This document shows positions 60,677 through 64,000 of a stretch of 64,000 nucleotides of DNA, in pieces. Source of the stretch: Virgibacillus natechei (lineage in GTDB: Bacteria; Bacillota; Bacilli; Bacillales; Amphibacillaceae); NCBI RefSeq assembly GCF_026013645.1, contig NZ_CP110224.1, positions 496,001 through 560,000 of the forward strand. The letters run 5' to 3'. Position numbers and translations under genes: made by a program. The notes beneath the pieces are model-generated. The model did no database searches. It had not been told where the DNA came from and saw only the letters and a program-made list of their open reading frames with translations. The first letter of the stretch is position 1, and each line of letters begins with the position of its first letter.

Positions 60677-60705
60677 ATACCTTGGCTCATTGAACCAAGG
60701 TATTA
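60677..60705 (-). terminator. Terminator of the coat-protein genes
   Basis: AATACCTTGG / CCAAGGTATT, 10-bp perfect stem with a 9-nt loop; converges with the previous terminator. Confidence 0.8.
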
Positions 60706-60740
60706 TTAAGCGATTGCTTCTTCTAGCTATACAGTTGTGT

Positions 60741-60953
60741 TTATGCTGCTACAGGGAAATTCATAAAGTTAATAGCATCTAGGGATATATAGAGTTTAAC
60801 ATTATCCCCATAACCGTTATTTACCTCAATAACTAGAACCAACTCTGGTGTGACAGTTGAGAGGATTCCTTCTATCAAATTATTATCGGTAGCTACTTCA
60901 ACCAATGAACCAACACGATTGGCTAATTCGGCAGCGAAAGTTTCTTCAAACAT
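60741..60953 (-). CDS. DUF2642-like small spore-surface protein
   Basis: 70 residues, beta-rich: RVGSLVEVATDNNLIEGILS followed by VTPELVLVIEVNNGYG and ISLDAINFMNFPV. The pattern V-x-V-x-T-x-x-x-x-x-x-G-x-L then a hydrophobic strand and I-x-x-x-A-I-x-x-x is that of DUF2642/LSm-like modules in Bacillus coat proteins. GGAGGAGGAATTTAG before ATG 60953; 16 nt after the next gene upstream, one operon. Confidence 0.7.
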   Translation of the reverse strand: MFEETFAAELANRVGSLVEVATDNNLIEGILSTVTPELVLVIEVNNGYGDNVKLYISLDAINFMNFPVAA

Positions 60954-60969
60954 CTAAATTCCTCCTCCC

Positions 60970-61365
60970 TTACAATTCATTGACTAGTTCAATGTTTTCC
61001 ATACGGACTAGTGTCTGTGCTCCAGTTGCTTCAACCAATGCGATATAATCGTTTCTTACGGCAATCAATGTGCCTGTTACGCCACCAAAAGGGGTCGTAA
61101 CTTCTACTTGTTCATTTACTAAATTTAACAAAACGTCTCTCATAGTTGTGGGAGAACCAGGTACGTCTGGTACGTCTGGTACGTCTGTTTCCTCTTCCCT
61201 TGAACCAAAATCTAAATTTAACCCTCCATCGGCGCTAAATCCTGGTAAATCAATAGAAAAATTTTTACTTAGTCCACTAGTATCATTTGTCATATTTTGG
61301 GATAATTGGTTAACCAAATTTAGTAAATTATTCCTTTGGGCGTTTGTTAGATTTGCCAATTTCAT
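60970..61365 (-). CDS. DUF2642-like spore coat protein with a Pro-Asp-Val repeat
   Basis: About 131 residues. N-terminal helical part (NAQRNNLLNLVNQLSQNM), a linker with three copies of the 9-bp repeat encoding DVP (61163-61189), and a C-terminal module LVNEQVEVTTPFGGVTGTLI, IALVEATGAQTLVRMENIEL, like the neighbouring 60741 product. The frame's first ATG (61377) has no RBS; AAAGGAAG lies just before ATG 61365, and TTG 61359 is another choice. Co-transcribed with 60741. Confidence 0.7.
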   Translation of the reverse strand: MKLANLTNAQRNNLLNLVNQLSQNMTNDTSGLSKNFSIDLPGFSADGGLNLDFGSREEETDVPDVPDVPGSPTTMRDVLLNLVNEQVEVTTPFGGVTGTLIAVRNDYIALVEATGAQTLVRMENIELVNEL

Positions 61366-61494
61366 ACTTCCTTTCATTATATTATTTTCATAGAGACTGG
61401 GATAATCAGGTAAGAGCTAACGTTAAAATGTGAGATGAGATATACGAATAGAAAATATATCTCATCTTATTACATTTCCTGAATTCCCTTCTCT

Positions 61495-61932
61495 TTAAAG
61501 AATGTCTAGGCTAACAACAATTGCAACGAGAACCTGGATTAATAATTGGATATTAACGATTACGTCCGTATTCACTGTGCTGATCTCAACATTCTGTGAT
61601 TGTTCTATAATTGTTTTTTGATGATTTACTTGTCTTGTTCTGGCAATTTGTCTAAGGTCTTGAGTGACCCCCTCGGATTCATCACCACTACCGATGCTAA
61701 TATTAATGATAGCTTCGATAGCTGCTTGAATACCAACTTGTAAGGAAACAGCTGCTTGTGTATCCGTACTTGTAACATCGACTCCCTCGGAATCCTTGAT
61801 AATAATCCATTCATTTGATATTTGCTGCTCCGATACGGACTGTCCTCCATCTTGAATGGCAGCCGCATCACTTTGTACATTTCTAACATCATCGCAGTGG
61901 TCTAAAGCACGCCATTTTGTAGTATTACTCAA
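61495..61932 (-). CDS. CotX-domain spore coat protein
   Basis: 145 residues. Two CotX/CotV modules: GVDVTSTDTQAAVSLQVGIQ (about 50) and NVEISTVNTDVIVNIQLLIQ (about 113), each a polar TxDTxxxVxLQ stretch followed by a hydrophobic helix. CotX and CotV form the insoluble outer coat/crust of B. subtilis spores. TTG 61932 follows AGAGGTGA; that rare start is preferred because no ATG fits. A long hairpin (AGATGAGATATA/TATATCTCATCT, 61431-61467) lies downstream. Confidence 0.88.
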   Translation of the reverse strand: MSNTTKWRALDHCDDVRNVQSDAAAIQDGGQSVSEQQISNEWIIIKDSEGVDVTSTDTQAAVSLQVGIQAAIEAIINISIGSGDESEGVTQDLRQIARTRQVNHQKTIIEQSQNVEISTVNTDVIVNIQLLIQVLVAIVVSLDIL

Positions 61933-61978
61933 ATCTAGTCACCTCTTTCATTTTTATTTACCGCATTTTTAACGGGTA

Positions 61979-62001
61979 GTGGGGGAGAACCAATCCCCCA
62001 C
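61979..62001 (-). terminator. Hairpin between the two CotX-domain genes
   Basis: GTGGGGGA / TCCCCCAC, 8-bp GC-rich stem with a 7-nt loop, 16 nt past the 62018 gene's stop codon; the T-rich run begins about 8 nt after. May be a partial terminator. Confidence 0.6.
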
Positions 62002-62017
62002 GGAATGAAGTTTTCTT

Positions 62018-62611
62018 TTATAAAACATCAATCATAACTACCAATGCGATTAGTAATTGCAGAAGAGCTTGAACATTGACTGCTAAGTCGGTGTCTGTCG
62101 TCGATATATTAATATCTTTGGAGTTATAGATGAAAATTTTCTGCTTATTTACTTGTTCCGCATTAAAATACTCTACGAGCTCTTGTGATACAGCTTCCCC
62201 CTGGTTAGAATCAGCAACTGTAAGATTAATAACTAACGTGATAGCCAACTGTAAACCTGCTTGAAGGGAGACTCCAACTTGTGTGTCTGTTGTATCGACT
62301 TTGATGTTGCAAGATTCTTTTACCCAAATCATTTCAGCGGACTCTTGCTCCATAAAAGAATATTGATCTGCTTCTTGAACAACTGTTGCGTCTTGGTTAC
62401 TAGTAAATGTTTCATATTGATTCAATGGTCTACTAGACGGACTGGCATGATCGTGATCATGATGGTGCTGTTTCTTGCACGTTTCGCAGTCTGTACTGCA
62501 TTTATTGCAGTCTCTTACTTTAAAATCATGACAACATTCCTTCTGTCCTTCATAGTAAAGGGTAAGGTATCTATTGGGATAATTAGTTTTGGATGGTTTA
62601 TATGACGCCAT
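62018..62611 (-). CDS. CotX-domain spore coat protein with Cys/His-rich N-terminus
   Basis: 197 residues. Residues 26-60 form CCHDFKVRDCNKCSTDCETC and then HHHDHDH: seven cysteines and six histidines, a likely metal-binding or cross-linking tract. The C-terminal part has two CotX modules (IKVDTTDTQVGVSLQAGLQ; INISTTDTDLAVNVQALLQ). ATG 62611 lies 9 nt after AAAGGAG; a GTG at 62623 overlaps that site. CATAGATTA at 62644-62652 fits a SigK -10. Expected in the crust. Confidence 0.87.
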   Translation of the reverse strand: MASYKPSKTNYPNRYLTLYYEGQKECCHDFKVRDCNKCSTDCETCKKQHHHDHDHASPSSRPLNQYETFTSNQDATVVQEADQYSFMEQESAEMIWVKESCNIKVDTTDTQVGVSLQAGLQLAITLVINLTVADSNQGEAVSQELVEYFNAEQVNKQKIFIYNSKDINISTTDTDLAVNVQALLQLLIALVVMIDVL

Positions 62612-62710
62612 ATTAATGAACACTCCTTTCTTTCGTTATACAATAATCTATGGATTTAACTATTATAAGACTGTACACATTAACTAGAATCGCTACTTTT
62701 TCCAAAAATA

Positions 62711-62742
62711 AAGAAAACACCTATTAGATAGGTGTTTTCTTT
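62711..62742 (-). terminator. Terminator of the CotW-like gene
   Basis: AAGAAAACACCTA / TAGGTGTTTTCTT, perfect 13-bp stem, 5-nt loop, 9 nt past the stop codon. Confidence 0.85.
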
Positions 62743-62751
62743 AATAGACCT

Positions 62752-62967
62752 TTATTCACTTGATTGATTCGTATTTTTCTGTTTTTCACTGAATTGTTCA
62801 ACCTGTGTTTTTAAATCGTCGACCATCTCTTTAAGCATTTGTTTCTGTTCATCTGAGATATTTTTTTTAACTTGTTCAGGTTTAACACCATTCTTTCTAA
62901 ATATATCATCAACCATTAGTTGCACTACCTTTTCTGGGACTGCCTTCTGTTTAGATGAATCGTCCAT
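62752..62967 (-). CDS. cotW: CotW-like spore coat protein
   Basis: 71 residues. VDDIFRKNGVKPEQVKK followed by SDEQKQMLKEMVDDLKTQVE matches the helical core of B. subtilis CotW (from memory: IFSKHGVTKDKMKK...SDEEKEMLLNLVKDL). CotW works with CotX, CotY and CotZ in crust assembly. Shorter than CotW (105) because the basic tail is missing. GGTGA lies 7 nt before ATG 62967; the frame reaches 62991 without a site. CATAATATA upstream (about 63010) fits a SigK -10. Confidence 0.8.
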   Translation of the reverse strand: MDDSSKQKAVPEKVVQLMVDDIFRKNGVKPEQVKKNISDEQKQMLKEMVDDLKTQVEQFSEKQKNTNQSSE

Positions 62968-63359
62968 ATTTATTTCACCTGCCTTCTTCAACTATTTATT
63001 TTATATTATGGTGCGTAACATAATTTGATTGTGTTGTTGTCTATGAAAATTACAAGATTTGGGTATTTGATATATTCTCATTTAATAGGAATATTGGTTA
63101 TAAGCTTTAGAAAATTAGCACCTGGCACTTCAAATAGACCACAAGGTTGTTAAGTGGCAGGGATTCAGGAAGTTAGATCTGAAATTGCATGCAAGTGCGT
63201 GTCATTTTTACCGGACTTTTTGAACAACCTCTGCAAACACTTTTTACAAAAGGTAATTGCTTTACGGTAGTGGTTTAGATATAATATTTCCGTGTTAAAC
63301 GTTTTCGAATAACCTTGAAGAAAAAGGTTAGTTTAGAGATAAGGAGGAAGATTACAACG
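62968..63359. other. 392-bp intergenic region
   Basis: Holds the CotW-like gene's upstream region, and at 63199-63226 GTGTCATTTTTACCGGACTT, related to the repeat block at 11607-11633. GGCACTTCAAATAGACC nearby looks like more of the same repeat family. No gene is visible. A strong AAGGAGGAAG starts the YfcC gene. Confidence 0.5.
63199..63226 (-). repeat. Extragenic repeat block
   Basis: Reverse complement TTCAAAAAGTCCGGTAAAAA plus TGACAC matches 11607-11633 at about 24 of 27 positions. Confidence 0.65.
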
Positions 63360-64000
63360 ATGAATAAAGAAGACACATCTAAGAAAAAAATTGAATTTCC
63401 TCACGTATTTGTTATTTTATTTTGTATTATTTTGATTGCATCCGTTTTTACTTATTTTATACCAGCAGGAGAATACGAAAGAGAGACAACCGAAGATGGC
63501 GTGGAAACGGTCGTTGACGGTACATATGGTGAAGTAGAATCTGAACCGATTGGTTTTTTTGAGATATTTCAATCCATTCATGCGGGGATGGTTGAAGGTG
63601 CAGAAATTATTTTCTTCATCTTTATTGTTGGTGGGGCATTCGGAATTATGAATGCAACCAATGCTTTAACGAGTGCGTTTGGTTCCTTATCGAGGAAGTT
63701 GGCTGGGAAGGAATTGTTTTTAATTCCGATAACGATGACAGCCTTCGCGATAGGCGGAGCAACTTTTGGTATGGCTGAAGAAACCATTCCTTTTATCATC
63801 ATATTGATACCAATCGCTATGATGGTTGGTTTTGATTCCATGGTAGGAACGGCGATGGTGCTTATCGGTGTATATGCCGGTTTTACGGCAGCGTTTATGA
63901 ACCCATTTACAGTAGGAGTAGCACAAGGAATTGCTGGTTTACCAACCTTTTCAGGGATGGGAATCAGGGCTGTTTTTTTTGTTGTTTTTCTATCTGTAAG
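63360..64000 (+). CDS. YfcC-type (UIT/ArcD-like) carrier, 3' truncated by window edge
   Basis: 213 residues seen. TM1 at about 12-32 ends in FTYFIPAGEYERE, the start motif of the YfcC/C4-dicarboxylate anaerobic carrier family, followed by a short outer loop, then IFFIFIVGGAFGIMNATNALT, and GGATFGMAEETIPFIIILIPIA with the conserved GMAEE. Family members exchange amino acids or carboxylates. AAGGAGGAAG lies about 9 nt before ATG 63360. The gene has no stop codon inside the window. Confidence 0.85.
   Translation, partial: MNKEDTSKKKIEFPHVFVILFCIILIASVFTYFIPAGEYERETTEDGVETVVDGTYGEVESEPIGFFEIFQSIHAGMVEGAEIIFFIFIVGGAFGIMNATNALTSAFGSLSRKLAGKELFLIPITMTAFAIGGATFGMAEETIPFIIILIPIAMMVGFDSMVGTAMVLIGVYAGFTAAFMNPFTVGVAQGIAGLPTFSGMGIRAVFFVVFLSV

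Overview
The window reads as the chromosome of a low-GC, spore-forming Bacillaceae member, probably a halotolerant genus of the Oceanobacillus/Virgibacillus type. This is inferred from gene content and base composition, not from a database search. Signs are spore coat genes (CotF-, CotX-, CotW- and CgeB-like, YfhD-like), two BCCT compatible-solute carriers, AAGGAGG-type ribosome binding sites and several Bacillus-specific families (YueI, DUF3219/YkvR, YqxD, YtrA).

Positions 1-4.9 kb: the 3' end of a MurF-like ligase, a BCCT carrier with a SigB-like promoter, and a Vga-family ABC-F ribosome-protection gene behind a legible antibiotic-type attenuator (promoter, three-codon leader ORF, competing hairpins, terminator). 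Divergent from it, a cobalamin riboswitch with its own terminator precedes an acyl-CoA thioesterase gene and an M20 amidohydrolase gene. Positions 6.1-9.1 kb are a decayed region: a truncated TetR gene ending in a hairpin, an intact yqxD and a degraded second copy of it, an IS3-like/amidohydrolase chimeric fragment, a 60-bp direct repeat and a Uma2 gene.

Positions 9.1-24.5 kb: an ArsR-MFS pair, a DUF3219 gene, a gene broken by a small MITE-like repeat, lemA-htpX, an rRNA methyltransferase, the threonine operon hom-thrC-thrB, an MFS exporter divergent from a TrmB-type regulator, a YisP-like prenyl synthase and a second BCCT carrier. Positions 24.5-29 kb: a TPP riboswitch followed by thiW, then thiD-thiM-thiE. 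A repeat containing a 60-bp tandem duplication and a probable tenA remnant lie between thiW and thiD.

Positions 29-48 kb: prolyl oligopeptidase, tRNA-Ala(GGC), acetoacetate-CoA ligase, a DJ-1/PfpI protein, an ABC/LytTR/DUF3021 cassette, several small zinc-binding and sporulation-type proteins, a lipoprotein hydrolase, an MBL hydrolase, a nucleotidyltransferase plus basic partner (toxin-antitoxin-like), exoA, and a YtrA-type GntR/ABC operon with two visible operators.

Positions 48.8-63 kb form a surface-glycan locus next to spore coat genes. It holds five glycosyltransferases and one gene for each of the five steps known to make UDP-2,3-diacetamido-2,3-dideoxy-mannuronic acid: 6-dehydrogenase, 3-dehydrogenase, aminotransferase, acetyltransferase and 2-epimerase. 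The simplest reading is that they build a polysaccharide for the spore surface together with the adjacent CotX/CotW-like proteins. The window ends inside a YfcC-type carrier gene.
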